Source: Gemmatimonadota bacterium (GTDB taxonomy: Bacteria; Gemmatimonadota; Gemmatimonadetes; Longimicrobiales; Gaopeijiaceae). Taken from it: a DNA stretch of 49,310 nucleotides. The first letter of the stretch is position 1. Each line of letters starts with the position of its first letter. The position numbers were made by a program, and so were the translations under genes. The stretch covers positions 1-49,310 of the forward strand of contig SLDT01000008.1 in NCBI GenBank assembly GCA_007125125.1, read 5' to 3'. The notes under the pieces were generated by a model, which saw nothing but the letters and a program-made list of their open reading frames with translations, did no database searches and was not told the DNA's origin. This document shows positions 41,434 to 49,310 of the stretch, piece by piece.

Positions 41434-43275
41434 CTACTGGGCGGCTGCCAGCGCCTTCTGCGCCTTCCGCCGACGGTTCGCGTCGAGCTCCTTCTTGCGG
41501 AGCCGGATCGCGTCGGGCGTCACCTCGATGAGCTCGTCGTCACCAATGAACTCGAGGGCGAGTTCGAGGGTGAGGCGGCGCGGAGGCTCGAGCTTCACAT
41601 TCTCGTCGGCCCCGGCCGCACGCATGTTCGTGAGCTTCTTTCCTCGGCATACGTTCACGTCGAGGTCGCCGGGACGGATGTGCTCCCCGACGATCATCCC
41701 GGTATACACCTGCTGCTGGGGCTCGATGAACATCGTGCCCCGGTCCTGGAGGTTGAAGAGGGCATAGGCCAGCGCCTCGCCCTCCCGGTCGGCCACGAGG
41801 ACCCCGCGCCGCCGCCCCTGGATCGGGCCCGCGTGGGGCGCATACTCGAGGAAGTGGTGGTTCAGGATTCCCTCGCCCCGCGTGTCCGTCATGAACTCGG
41901 AGCGGTAGCCGAAGAGCCCCCGCGCCGGGATCCGGAAGCGGAGCCGGGTGCTCCCCGAGCCCGAGGCGCGCATGTCCTGCAGCTCGCCGCGGCGGGGGCC
42001 GAGGCGCTCCATCACGGTCCCGACCATGCCGTCAGGGACATCGATCAGAACCTCCTCGAAGGGCTCGAGCCGGGTCCCGTCCTGCGCACGCTTCTCGAGC
42101 ACGCGCGGGCGAGAGACCTGGAACTCGTAGCCCTCGCGCCGCATCGTCTCCATCAGGATCGTGAGGTGGAGCTCGCCGCGCCCCGCAACCTGGAAGGTGT
42201 CGGTCTGGTCCGTCTCCTCGACCCGGAGCGCGACATTTCGCTCGAGCTCGCGGTGGAGGCGCTCCCGCACCTGCCGCGTGGTGACGAAGCTCCCCGCCTG
42301 CCCTGCGAAGGGGGAGTTGTTCACGGTGAAGTCGACCGCGAGGGTCGGCTCCTCGACCTGGATCCCGCGCAGCCGCTCCCGGTGCTCCGGCGCGGTCAGC
42401 GTCTGGCCGATCTCGACCCCCTCGATTCCCGAGAGGGCAACGATGTCGCCCGCACCCGCCTCCGCGATCTCAGTTCGCTCGAGCCCCTGCATCGAGAAGA
42501 GCTTCGAGATCCGGGAGCGGCTCGCGAGCCCTTCCGGCACCTCTCCCGCCTCGCCGAAGGGAAGAAGGGCGACCGTATCCCCCACCCGAAGTCGTCCGCG
42601 CTCGATGCGACCAATCGCGATCCGGCCGACGTAGCTCGAGTGGTCGAGGGTCGAGACGAGCATCTGGAAGGGTGCGTCGGGATCCCCGGAGGGGGCAGGC
42701 ACGTGCTCCAGGATCGCCTCGAAGAGGGGGGCGAGCGACTCGCCCTTCTCGTCGGGGGAAGTGGCGGCCCAGCCGTCGAGCCCGGAGGCGTATAGGAAGG
42801 GCGCGTCGAGCTGGTCGTCCGAGGCCTCGAGCTCCATGAAGAGTTCGAGTACCTCGTCATGGACCTCTTCGGGGCGCGCAGCCGGCCGATCGACCTTGTT
42901 CACGACCACGACGGGCATGTGCCCGAGCTCCAGCGCCTTACGGGTCACGAAACGGGTCTGGGGCATCGGCCCCTCAACCGCGTCGACGAGGAGGAGTACC
43001 CCGTCGACCATTCGGAGAATTCGCTCGACCTCGCCTCCGAAGTCGGCGTGGCCGGGCGTGTCGACGAGGTTGATCTTCGTGTCGCCCCACTGCACCGAGG
43101 CGTTCTTGGAGAGGATCGTGATCCCCCGCTCCCGCTCGAGCGGATTGGAATCCATGACCCGCTCCTCGACCTGCTGGTTGTCGCGGAAGACCCCGGCCTG
43201 CCGGAGCATCTTGTCCACGAGGGTCGTCTTGCCGTGATCGACGTGGGCGATGATCGCAATATTTCGAATCTGCAT
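41434..43275 (-). CDS. typA: Ribosome-associated GTPase TypA/BipA
   Basis: TypA/BipA is an EF-G-like GTPase that binds 70S ribosomes and helps 50S assembly under stress. The 613 residues have G1 A-H-V-D-H-G-K-T-T-L near 10-19, switch R-G-I-T-I near 50, G3 D-T-P-G-H-A-D-F-G near 73, and G4 V-V-N-K-V-D near 127. After the EF-G-like domains comes the family-specific C-terminal domain, with R-G-E-G-I-L-N-H-H-F near 420 and M-R-A-A-G-A-D-E-N near 550. ATG 43275 gives the usual Q-I-R-N-I-A-I-I start. A hairpin followed by T7 in the 5' leader (43311-43353) might act on expression. Confidence 0.96.
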   Translation of the reverse strand: MQIRNIAIIAHVDHGKTTLVDKMLRQAGVFRDNQQVEERVMDSNPLERERGITILSKNASVQWGDTKINLVDTPGHADFGGEVERILRMVDGVLLLVDAVEGPMPQTRFVTRKALELGHMPVVVVNKVDRPAARPEEVHDEVLELFMELEASDDQLDAPFLYASGLDGWAATSPDEKGESLAPLFEAILEHVPAPSGDPDAPFQMLVSTLDHSSYVGRIAIGRIERGRLRVGDTVALLPFGEAGEVPEGLASRSRISKLFSMQGLERTEIAEAGAGDIVALSGIEGVEIGQTLTAPEHRERLRGIQVEEPTLAVDFTVNNSPFAGQAGSFVTTRQVRERLHRELERNVALRVEETDQTDTFQVAGRGELHLTILMETMRREGYEFQVSRPRVLEKRAQDGTRLEPFEEVLIDVPDGMVGTVMERLGPRRGELQDMRASGSGSTRLRFRIPARGLFGYRSEFMTDTRGEGILNHHFLEYAPHAGPIQGRRRGVLVADREGEALAYALFNLQDRGTMFIEPQQQVYTGMIVGEHIRPGDLDVNVCRGKKLTNMRAAGADENVKLEPPRRLTLELALEFIGDDELIEVTPDAIRLRKKELDANRRRKAQKALAAAQ

Positions 43276-43310
43276 TGTACAGCCGGTGGTTCGAACCTGA
43301 TGGAGGGCAC

Positions 43311-43353
43311 AAAAAAACGAGCCCGCCGGGAAGTGGGGATCGGGTCAGAGCTC
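43311..43353 (-). promoter_or_regulatory. Terminator-like hairpin in the typA leader
   Basis: On the minus strand an imperfect stem formed by GAG-CCCG and CGGG-CTC, with a six-base bulge (43353-43319), is followed by seven T (43317-43311). The T-run ends 36 bases before the typA ATG. It could be an attenuator or the end of another transcript. Confidence 0.3.
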
Positions 43354-43413
43354 AGAGAGCCTGCCCCGATGTGGGGTTTCCGGACGGCCTCGGATGTCAA
43401 GGTTAACCCATCC

Positions 43414-43442
43414 TTGCACCACTGTCCAGTCCCCGCGATACT
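43414..43442 (+). promoter_or_regulatory. Promoter of the ArsR-amidohydrolase pair
   Basis: TTGCAC (43414-43419), a 17-bp spacer and GATACT (43437-43442) give a good -35/-10 pair about 53 bp before the TTG start at 43495. An ArsR-type protein usually controls its own promoter, so an operator may overlap it; I see no clear palindrome. Confidence 0.5.
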
Positions 43443-43494
43443 CCTTCATTGTTCCCGCAAAGACTTCCTACACTGGAAGGGAGGAAGGATCCGC

Positions 43495-43827
43495 TTGAGT
43501 GAAGTCCCAATGTCGCCCGAACTTCGGGCCCTCGTCGCCGAGCGCTTCAGGGCCCTGGCCGAGCCGACCCGACTCATGATCCTCGACCTCCTCCGGCAGG
43601 GAGGAGAGTACGCCGTGGGGGAAGTGGCCGAAGCTACGGGCCTCCAGACGGCCAACGTCTCGCGGCACCTCCAGCTCCTGCACCAGGCCGGCTTCGTCTC
43701 CAGGCGCAAGGAAGGCCTCTACGTGCACTACGCCCTCTCCGACGAGCGAGTGGACGAACTTTGCGACATCATGTGCGGCAAGCTCGCAGAGGAGCTCGAG
43801 GAGCGCCGCCGGGTGGTCGGCTCTTGA
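43495..43827 (+). CDS. ArsR-family winged-helix transcriptional regulator
   Basis: The 110 residues have the ArsR fold: A-L-A-E-P-T-R-L-M-I-L-D-L-L near 23-36, then the recognition region V-A-E-A-T-G-L-Q-T-A-N-V-S-R-H-L-Q-L-L near 48-66, and the wing R-R-K-E-G-L-Y-V-H-Y-A-L near 77. The usual metal-binding E-L-C-V-C-D-L motif is absent. Two Cys occur as E-L-C-D-I-M-C-G near the C-terminus, where some family members sense thiols or metals. TTG 43495 has GGAAGG about 6 bases upstream; ATG 43510 is the alternative. The stop overlaps the start of the amidohydrolase (TTGA), so it probably regulates that gene. Confidence 0.85.
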   Translation: MSEVPMSPELRALVAERFRALAEPTRLMILDLLRQGGEYAVGEVAEATGLQTANVSRHLQLLHQAGFVSRRKEGLYVHYALSDERVDELCDIMCGKLAEELEERRRVVGS

Positions 43828-45257
43828 GGGCCACCGCCGGGTGGGCGTGTGTGGCCCTCATCGCCTTCCTCCCGGGGTGCGAGGACGCGGGGTCCCGGGG
43901 GTGGACGTTCATCGAGGGGGGGAGCCTTGTCGATGTGGAGGCCGGCACGCTCGCGGCGAATCCCGGGATCTGGATCGCGCCGCATGGGCGGATCCACGCG
44001 GTGGGCGAGGTGGGGGGTCCGCCCCCGGAGCGGATCGGCGCCGACACGGTCCGGCTCGAGGACGGCCACACGATTCTCCCCGGGCTCGTCGATGTCCATG
44101 CCCACTACAACATGGACCTGACCGGCGACGGACGGGTCGAGGAGACGCAGTGGAACCCGCTCGTCTTCCTGGCCAACGGGGTCACGACAACCTGGCCCGG
44201 AGGGGAGTACCGCCCCGAGCTCATCCTCGAGCTGCGCGACCGGATCGAGGCGGGGACCTGGGTGGGGCCACGGGTGATCCCGAGCGGACCCTACTACGGC
44301 ACGACCCGTCCCGGCTGGGACCCGAACATGACCCCCGAGGAGGTACGCGCCGACGTGGACCATTGGGTCGAGCGGGGAGTCCTCCACTTCAAGGCGAAGG
44401 GGGCGTCCCCCGAGCACCTCGAGGCGCTCATCGAACGGGTGCATGAGCATGGGGGCACCGTGGCGGGGCATCTGGACTCGGGGGCGCGGGGCACGACGAA
44501 CTCGGCTGATGCGATCGCGATGGGGATCGACCGGGTCGAGCACATCCTCGGGGGGCCCGCGCTCGACCGCGATCAGCCCGCCTACCCGGTCTGGAACCGG
44601 GTCGACACGGCGAGTGCCGCCTTCCGCGAGACGGTCCGGCTCTTCCTCGACAATGAGGTCTTCTTCGACGCCACGATGACGGCGCCGGTCTACCTCACCG
44701 AACTGGAAGAAGGCTTCGACGACTGGGCGGGGGAGCGTGCCTTCTTCACACCCTGGGTCCAGGAGCGGGTGGCCGAGCGGGAACGACGCCGCAACGCACT
44801 CATGTCCGACCTCTATCAGGCGATGCAGCGGACGACCCTCGCCTTCTACAACGCGGGGGGCGGCCACCTCATCACGATGGGCACGGACCTCCCGAGCCGG
44901 GGCGAGTTCCTGGCGGGGTTCGGAGCGCACCGGGAGCTGCACACGATGGTGCTCGCGGGGATCCCCCCGATCGACGCGCTGCGGGCGGGAACGATCAATG
45001 GGGCGCGGGCGCTCGGGATGGAGGCCGACATCGGCTCGATCGCCCCGGGGAAGTGGGCCGACCTCTTCGTCGTCCGGGGAAACCCCCTCGACGAGATCCG
45101 CAACACGCGCAATGTCGAGCTCGTCATGCGCGAGGGGCTGCGCCATGACCCGGCCGCCCTTCTCGACCGGGCGCGGGGCCGGATCGGCCCCGCGGGCCCG
45201 GACGAACGGGAGGCCTGGTACCTGTGGGAGCCCCCGGGGAGCGGCTCAACTCCATAG
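43824..45257 (+). CDS. Amidohydrolase-family lipoprotein
   Basis: The 477 residues from TTG 43824 begin with a lipoprotein signal: R-A-T-A-G-W, hydrophobic residues and L-P-G-C. The metal-dependent hydrolase barrel shows the ligands in order: H-A-H in V-D-V-H-A-H-Y near 94, a probable carboxylated Lys in H-F-K-A-K near 192, His in V-A-G-H-L near 215, His in V-E-H-I-L near 240 and Asp in M-G-T-D-L-P near 355. The C-terminal strand G-K-W-A-D-L-F-V-V-R-G-N-P-L is typical of imidazolonepropionase- or prolidase-like members. All ligands are kept, so it is probably an active hydrolase outside the cytoplasm. The substrate is unknown. Its start codon overlaps the ArsR stop. Confidence 0.83.
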   Translation: MRATAGWACVALIAFLPGCEDAGSRGWTFIEGGSLVDVEAGTLAANPGIWIAPHGRIHAVGEVGGPPPERIGADTVRLEDGHTILPGLVDVHAHYNMDLTGDGRVEETQWNPLVFLANGVTTTWPGGEYRPELILELRDRIEAGTWVGPRVIPSGPYYGTTRPGWDPNMTPEEVRADVDHWVERGVLHFKAKGASPEHLEALIERVHEHGGTVAGHLDSGARGTTNSADAIAMGIDRVEHILGGPALDRDQPAYPVWNRVDTASAAFRETVRLFLDNEVFFDATMTAPVYLTELEEGFDDWAGERAFFTPWVQERVAERERRRNALMSDLYQAMQRTTLAFYNAGGGHLITMGTDLPSRGEFLAGFGAHRELHTMVLAGIPPIDALRAGTINGARALGMEADIGSIAPGKWADLFVVRGNPLDEIRNTRNVELVMREGLRHDPAALLDRARGRIGPAGPDEREAWYLWEPPGSGSTP

Positions 45258-45266
45258 CCTTCCCCG

Positions 45267-46031
45267 TCAGTCGTCGGGGAAGGGGGTCGTGCGGGCCTGC
45301 CAGCGAAGGCGGGTCACACCGGGCTCGAGGCTGAGCCGGCTCGCGATGCGCTCGACTCCGGTATCGTCGCGCCCGGGGACGAGGAGCCCGGCCCTGACGC
45401 GCAGCTCGCCCCTCTCGAGGTCTTCCGACCAAAGCTCCTGGAGCCTGATCCGCTCCTTTCTGGCCATCTCGACCAGGAGCCCCCTCACGGCCGGTTCGTC
45501 CGCCGCCCGACAGGTGACGCTGAGCCGGTAGGCGGTCTCCGTCTCGCGCCCGGACGAAGGGGACCGGTCGATGAGACGGCCGATGGGTCGAAGTCCCACG
45601 TTCGCCACGACGACGGCGACCGCCCCGACCACGCCCTCGCCGATGAACCCCGTCCCCACGAGGGCCCCCACCGCGGCTGCGCACCAGATCGTTGCGGCCG
45701 TGTTCAGCCCCCGGATGTTCGCCCCCTCGCGCAGGATGACCCCCGCCCCGAGGAATCCGATCCCGGACACGACCTGCGAGGCGACGCGGGTCGGGCTCAG
45801 CTCATCGGGGGTGAGGGCGCCGATCGTGACGAAGATCGCAGCGCCAGCGGCCACGAGTGCGTTTGTTCTCAGGCCCGCGGTGCGCTGTCGCCACTGCCGC
45901 TCGATCCCAATCATGGCCCCAAGGCAGAGCGCGAGGAGCACCCTCCCCCCGGTCTCGAGGGGGAGGGCATTGCCGAGCTCCCGGAGCCCCTCGCCCGAGG
46001 CGAGGGCGAAGGCGTCGATGAGGCAGGTCAT
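45267..46031 (-). CDS. MgtC/SapB-family membrane protein
   Basis: The 254 residues have an N-terminal membrane domain of about five helices with the MgtC hallmarks: G-A-M-I-G-I-E-R-Q-W near 38-47, R-T-N-A-L-V-A-A-G near 55, I-G-F-L-G-A-G-V-I near 92 and G-L-N-T-A-A-T-I-W-C near 108. A cytoplasmic ACT-like domain follows (about 165-254). MgtC proteins help growth at low Mg2+ and modulate membrane energetics; they are not transporters themselves. It follows mgtE by 33 bp in the same direction. Confidence 0.9.
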   Translation of the reverse strand: MTCLIDAFALASGEGLRELGNALPLETGGRVLLALCLGAMIGIERQWRQRTAGLRTNALVAAGAAIFVTIGALTPDELSPTRVASQVVSGIGFLGAGVILREGANIRGLNTAATIWCAAAVGALVGTGFIGEGVVGAVAVVVANVGLRPIGRLIDRSPSSGRETETAYRLSVTCRAADEPAVRGLLVEMARKERIRLQELWSEDLERGELRVRAGLLVPGRDDTGVERIASRLSLEPGVTRLRWQARTTPFPDD

Positions 46032-46064
46032 GGTCCGCGTCTCCGGTCGGGGGGACGAGGCCGG

Positions 46065-47411
46065 TCATGTCCCGACCCCGATGAGCCAGGTCGCGATCGA
46101 GAAGTAGATCAGGACCCCCGCGATGTCGGCGAGCGAGGTGATGAGAGGTGCCGAGGCGGTGGCCGGATCGAGCCGGAACCGGGTGAGCAGAAAGGGGAGC
46201 GACATTCCGATCAGGCTCCCGACGATCACGACGAGCGTCATCGTGAGCGACACGACGACGAGGACCTCGGGTGCGCGGAAGCTCGCGATGAGCGCCACCC
46301 CGGCGGCCATCGTCACCCCGAGGAGGAGCGCTACGAAGACCTCCTTGCCGAGGAGTCGGAACCAGTCCTTCATGCGCACGTCCCCGGTCGCGAGGGCGCG
46401 CACCATGAGGGTGGCCGACTGCGAGCCGGCATTCCCCCCGGAGTCGATCAGGAGAGGGAGGAAGAAGGCGAGGGAGATCGTCGCCGCGAGGGTGTCCTCG
46501 AAGAACTCGATCCCAGCCCCGGAGAAGATGTTCATGAAGACGAGCACGAGGAGCCACCCCACCCGCGCCCGCCAGAGGAGCGCCACCCCGGCATCGCGGA
46601 GCGACGACCTCAGGAGCCCGATCGGGGCCATCTTGTGGAAGTCCTCCGTGACCTCCTCCTCCGCGACGTCCATCACGTCATCGGCGGTCACGATCCCAAG
46701 GAGGACCTCGCGCTCGTCCACGACCGGGAGCACGTTCAGGTCGTAGCGCGCCATCACGCGCACCGCCTCCTCCCGGTCGTCGGTCGCCTGCAGCCGGACC
46801 ACCGGCCCCCGCACGAGCGAGTCGATCGGGACCTCGGGCTCGGACATGAGGAGGAGCCGGAGCCCGATCACGTCCTCGAGCTCGCCCGACGAGCCCGTCA
46901 CGTAGATCACGCTCACCGTCTCGTAGTCCTCGCCCCGGCTCCGGATGTGCTCGAGGGCCTGGCCCACCGTCCACTCCCGGCGCACCATGACGTAGTCCGG
47001 GGTCATGAGGCGGCCCACGCTCTCTTCCGGGTAGCCGAGGAGGGTGCGGGCCTCCGCCAGCTCGTCGGAGGGAAGCACGTTCAGGAGCCGCTGGACCACC
47101 GGCCCCGGGAGCTCGGCCAGGAGCTGCGTGCGATCGTCCGGGTCCAGCCCGAGGAGCACCGAGCGGGCCTCCTCGTCCGTGAAGTCGGCCAGGAGGTCGT
47201 CCCGCGCCGGCCCCCGGAGGTGCGAGAACACCTCCTCGGCGTAGGCCCGGGGAAGCGCCCGGAAGAGCAGGATGCGCTGCGTTCCAGGAGTCTCGACCAG
47301 GAGGTCGGCCACCTCGGCTGCCGGCCACTCCGTCACCCGCTCGCGAATCTCGTCCCAGCGCCGCTCCTCGACGAGGGCGCGTGCCTCGTTCTTCATCATC
47401 TCGAAGGTCAT
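46065..47411 (-). CDS. mgtE: Magnesium transporter MgtE
   Basis: MgtE is a dimeric Mg2+ channel gated by its cytoplasmic domain. The 448 residues have the N domain (helical, about 1-130), two CBS repeats (about 135-260) with V-I-Y-V-T and V-L-P-V-V-D-E-R-E, a long plug helix near 265-280, and five transmembrane helices. The pore segment D-S-G-G-N-A-G-S-Q-S-A-T near 325 and the Asp in S-L-A-D-I-A-G near 428 match the ion path. ATG 47411 is preceded by AAAGGAGATG. It is 32 bp after the beta-barrel candidate gene. Confidence 0.95.
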   Translation of the reverse strand: MTFEMMKNEARALVEERRWDEIRERVTEWPAAEVADLLVETPGTQRILLFRALPRAYAEEVFSHLRGPARDDLLADFTDEEARSVLLGLDPDDRTQLLAELPGPVVQRLLNVLPSDELAEARTLLGYPEESVGRLMTPDYVMVRREWTVGQALEHIRSRGEDYETVSVIYVTGSSGELEDVIGLRLLLMSEPEVPIDSLVRGPVVRLQATDDREEAVRVMARYDLNVLPVVDEREVLLGIVTADDVMDVAEEEVTEDFHKMAPIGLLRSSLRDAGVALLWRARVGWLLVLVFMNIFSGAGIEFFEDTLAATISLAFFLPLLIDSGGNAGSQSATLMVRALATGDVRMKDWFRLLGKEVFVALLLGVTMAAGVALIASFRAPEVLVVVSLTMTLVVIVGSLIGMSLPFLLTRFRLDPATASAPLITSLADIAGVLIYFSIATWLIGVGT

Positions 47412-47443
47412 CGGTTCATCTCCTTTTCAATGGGAGGAGGGGC

Positions 47444-48205
47444 TCAACGAAAGGGAGCAGGCGTCCAGGCGATCCCCACCTGCAGGCCGGGGTCGTCGTC
47501 GCGGTCGGAGAGGTGGAGCCCCCAGCTCAGGTCCACGAAGAGAAGGTCCGGGACGAGGGCCAGGGTGAACCCGACCTGGGCCTCCGTCCCCTCGCCCTCG
47601 AGGGCCAGGAGCTCCCCGATGAGGGCGACTCGCTCGGTCAGGCCCAGGTCTGCGCGGACCCCGCCGAGGAGTCCGCTGTGGTCGTGCGCGTGGTCGCCGT
47701 GGAGCTCGCGCTCGTGGAACCAGCCCGCATTCGCATGGAGGCTGAGGGGGAGGGGCGCCCCCTCGATGTGGAGGGTGAGGGGAACGATCGCGAAGAACTC
47801 GCTCGGGGAGCTGCGCCGAACCCCCTCGGCCTCCTCGAAGGGGAAGGCGGCGCCGACGGCCAGCCCCCACCCCCAGGACTCGACATCGGCGTCACGGAAG
47901 AGGAGCTTCGCCTCGAGCTGGCCATGAAGCTCCCGCTTGCCCGTGCCGCGGTCGAAGTGGGCGAGCCCCCCCGTCACCTCGACGGGACCGAGGAGGGTGC
48001 AGGCGGGGAGGAGCCAGGCACCCGGCTCGCCCGCCCAGCTTTCGAGCTGGCAGCCCCCGCGGGGGGTGATCGCCGCGTCGTCGACCGCCCACTGCTGCGC
48101 CCCGAGGGGGGCGAGGGTGCCGAGTCCGAGGAGGATGACAAGGGTAAGGACCGGTCCCGGGGAGGGACGTACAGGGCTACGTACTGCATAGTACACAACG
48201 GACAT
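47444..48205 (-). CDS. Exported beta-barrel candidate with His-rich loop
   Basis: The 253 residues from ATG 48205 start with a long signal peptide, hydrophobic at about 18-34 and ending L-G-A-Q-Q. The rest consists of alternating short strands and turns with many Gly, Trp, Phe and Leu, and the C-terminal residue pattern of an outer-membrane barrel (about 10-12 strands, ending A-P-F-R). One loop reads H-E-R-E-L-H-G-D-H-A-H-D-H, a His/Asp cluster that could bind a divalent metal. It heads the operon with mgtE and mgtC, so a role in metal-ion uptake or sensing across the outer membrane is plausible but inferred. No family name can be given. Confidence 0.6.
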   Translation of the reverse strand: MSVVYYAVRSPVRPSPGPVLTLVILLGLGTLAPLGAQQWAVDDAAITPRGGCQLESWAGEPGAWLLPACTLLGPVEVTGGLAHFDRGTGKRELHGQLEAKLLFRDADVESWGWGLAVGAAFPFEEAEGVRRSSPSEFFAIVPLTLHIEGAPLPLSLHANAGWFHERELHGDHAHDHSGLLGGVRADLGLTERVALIGELLALEGEGTEAQVGFTLALVPDLLFVDLSWGLHLSDRDDDPGLQVGIAWTPAPFR

Positions 48206-48565
48206 GACAGGCCTCCGGCTGTGGTTTGCCCCGTGGACGACGGATCGCGGTGCAGGCCGGCCTCGGAGGACCGCGCACGACGGTACCCGTCCCCGTTCAG
48301 CGGGGCGGGTTCAGGATTTGATCGGGGGAATGGAGGCCGTGAAGGAGGGCGGGTCCGATGGACCCGTTCCGGCCTCGATCAGCCGCGGGTCCGCAGGCCC
48401 GTGCCGGCCCGGGCGAGTGCCCGGAAACCATCCACGACCTCCCTCCAACGTCGACTTTCTGGGTCGCTCATCGCCTTCTCGCTGGTTGGGGTCGTGGGTC
48501 GGGAGAGCCGGAAAGCCCGGCGTCTCCAGAAATGGCTCTTGAGAGCCGGATCGAACCTCGCACCC
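48206..48565. other. Intergenic leader region upstream of the mgtE operon
   Basis: This 360-bp stretch between two minus-strand genes carries no clear gene. A short minus-strand frame (48379-48471, 30 residues, Arg-rich with one Trp) starts at an ATG with a GAGAAGG nearby but too close (2 bases); I would not call it. A perfect 7-bp hairpin (CGGGTCC/GGACCCG, 48350-48366) lies in the leader, and a second hairpin at 48534-48547. I could not fit it to the M-box or yybP-ykoY riboswitch patterns by eye. Confidence 0.4.
48534..48547 (-). terminator. Hairpin after the partial membrane-protein gene
   Basis: GGCTCT-TG-AGAGCC forms a perfect 6-bp stem about 20 bp past the stop at 48566. On the minus strand it is followed by ATTTCT, a weak T-rich tail. 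Confidence 0.35.
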
Positions 48566-49310
48566 TCAGCGGTTGGCGTCAACCCTGCCGGGGTCGGCGG
48601 TCGGGGCCCGGCGACGCGCCCCCGACCCCGTGATCGCATGGAGGCAGCCGGCCGCACAGCCGGCCCAGACGAGAAGAGAGAGCGTCCCGGCTGGGGAGGG
48701 CTCACCCCGGAAGACGGGAAGGAGGTACGTCGCTCGAAGCACCTCGTCGCGCTCGAGGGCACCCCCCGCGACGAGGGCGATCGCCGCCCCGATGAGGAGG
48801 GCGGCGGCGGGTACGATGACGATGGCCGCGAGAACGCCCGGGAGGGGACGGTCGGTGAGCGCCGCGATGCAGGCGCCGAGGAGGAGCCCGACGGTCACGA
48901 GGAGGAGTGCATTCAGGAAGGGCAGGGCCGAGACCGGCCCCCCGAACGCCCGGAATGCCGCGAGGGCCAGGGCGCTCGCCCCGACGATCGGCACCCCGAG
49001 GGCGGCCACGCGGGTGACGACCTGCCGCCGCCGCGAGGTCGGGTGCGCCCCGAGTCCGGCGAACCCGCGGGGCGAGAGACGCAGGTGATCGGAGCCCACG
49101 AGGAAGAGAGCGAGGAGGAAGGCCCAGAGCTGGATGACCCGGACCGGCTCCTGGCCGAGGGTCCGGAGGTGGCCGCTCAGGTCGAACACCCGTGCCTCCC
49201 CGGTCCAGACCACGGCGAAGAATCCCGCCAGGACGAGGTTGCCCAGGAGGTCCCCCACCCTGAAGGAGTCCGGGAGGGTCCGAAGCTCGGCCCGGACCCC
49301 TCCGACGGCA
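48566..49310 (-). CDS. Polytopic membrane protein, cut by the window edge
   Basis: The frame continues past the right edge: the codons upstream of the GTG at 49258 keep a protein-like pattern (A-E-L-R-T-L-P-D-S-F-R), so the true start lies outside. The visible 247 residues have five or six hydrophobic segments and charged loops, ending in a short Arg/Pro-rich tail. There is no Walker motif or clear family signature; it could be an ABC-type permease or exporter subunit or another membrane protein. It runs in the same direction as the mgtE operon, but 360 bp and a hairpin separate them. Confidence 0.55.
   Translation of the reverse strand, partial: AVGGVRAELRTLPDSFRVGDLLGNLVLAGFFAVVWTGEARVFDLSGHLRTLGQEPVRVIQLWAFLLALFLVGSDHLRLSPRGFAGLGAHPTSRRRQVVTRVAALGVPIVGASALALAAFRAFGGPVSALPFLNALLLVTVGLLLGACIAALTDRPLPGVLAAIVIVPAAALLIGAAIALVAGGALERDEVLRATYLLPVFRGEPSPAGTLSLLVWAGCAAGCLHAITGSGARRRAPTADPGRVDANR

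Noticed and set aside
43276-43300. T-loop-like GGTTCGAACC upstream of typA, suggesting a tRNA
   Set aside because: The flanks do not pair as a T-stem and no acceptor, D or anticodon arm can be folded around it.
48379-48471. 30-residue frame upstream of the mgtE operon as a leader peptide
   Set aside because: The ribosome-binding site is too close to the ATG and the peptide shows no regulatory pattern; kept only as a note in the intergenic entry.
48206-48565. Possible M-box or yybP-ykoY riboswitch before the mgtE operon
   Set aside because: I could not match the conserved sequence blocks of either class; an Infernal/Rfam search would settle it.

Overview
This 49.3 kb window is GC-rich bacterial chromosome (roughly 68-70% by eye) with dense, often overlapping genes and many GTG/TTG starts. 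Several features point to a diderm with LPS-type lipids: an MsbA-type exporter next to a lipid A acyltransferase homologue, a TonB-type protein, two lipoboxes and an outer-membrane-barrel candidate. A PorX-like response regulator with a PglZ domain, a bS21 gene, a ba3-type oxidase and several lineage-specific unknown proteins make Gemmatimonadota the best guess. That assignment is inference; there is no rRNA in the window. I see no rRNA, tRNA, CRISPR array, insertion sequence or phage gene.

Layout. 1-5.2 kb (+): a compact operon with the end of a probable M48-type protease carrying a TerB-like tail, a DUF350-like membrane protein, a glutathionylspermidine-synthase-like ATP-grasp ligase, an unknown partner and two bacterial PH-domain proteins. 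5.2-9.6 kb (-): crotonase, recF, dciA (DUF721) and gyrB. 9.8-13.9 kb: ssb, then an island of lineage-specific genes. Three of these encode proteins that, by eye, share one undescribed helical domain with an LPPFExW-like signature, and two of the three carry a second shared module in opposite order. A ribbon-helix-helix candidate with a strong promoter lies in an AT-rich trough there. 14-17.2 kb: a large Ig-like lipoprotein and, divergently, rpsU. 17.2-25.4 kb (-): hydroxyacyl-CoA dehydrogenase, thiolase, PilT, a GspE-N-domain protein without ATPase, LeuB, a cupredoxin-like lipoprotein that seems to lack copper ligands, a zinc-ribbon protein and a TPR protein. 25.6-34.5 kb: a small conserved unknown, a DUF6941 protein and a GT9 heptosyltransferase-like protein (+), then a minus-strand envelope cluster of TonB, PorX-like regulator, MsbA, LpxL-like acyltransferase and a GT2 fused to DUF3108. 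34.7-39.7 kb: a membrane diguanylate cyclase, a ba3-type oxidase operon (73-aa membrane protein, IIa-like, II, I) and a divergent heme O synthase. 39.7-45.3 kb: S58 peptidase, dCMP deaminase, TypA/BipA, and an ArsR regulator translationally coupled to a lipoprotein amidohydrolase. 45.3-49.3 kb (-): MgtC, MgtE, a beta-barrel candidate with a His-rich loop, and a membrane protein cut by the window edge.

How the genes fit together. Replication and repair functions (gyrB, recF, dciA, ssb) cluster near 5-10 kb. Envelope biogenesis genes run from 26 to 34 kb. Aerobic respiration genes (oxidase plus heme O synthase) lie at 36-39.7 kb. The divalent-cation operon is at 45-48 kb. The most likely undescribed biology is the LPPFExW protein family at 10.4-13.9 kb, followed by the ATP-grasp/DUF350/unknown/PH operon at 1-5.2 kb and the GT2-DUF3108 fusion.
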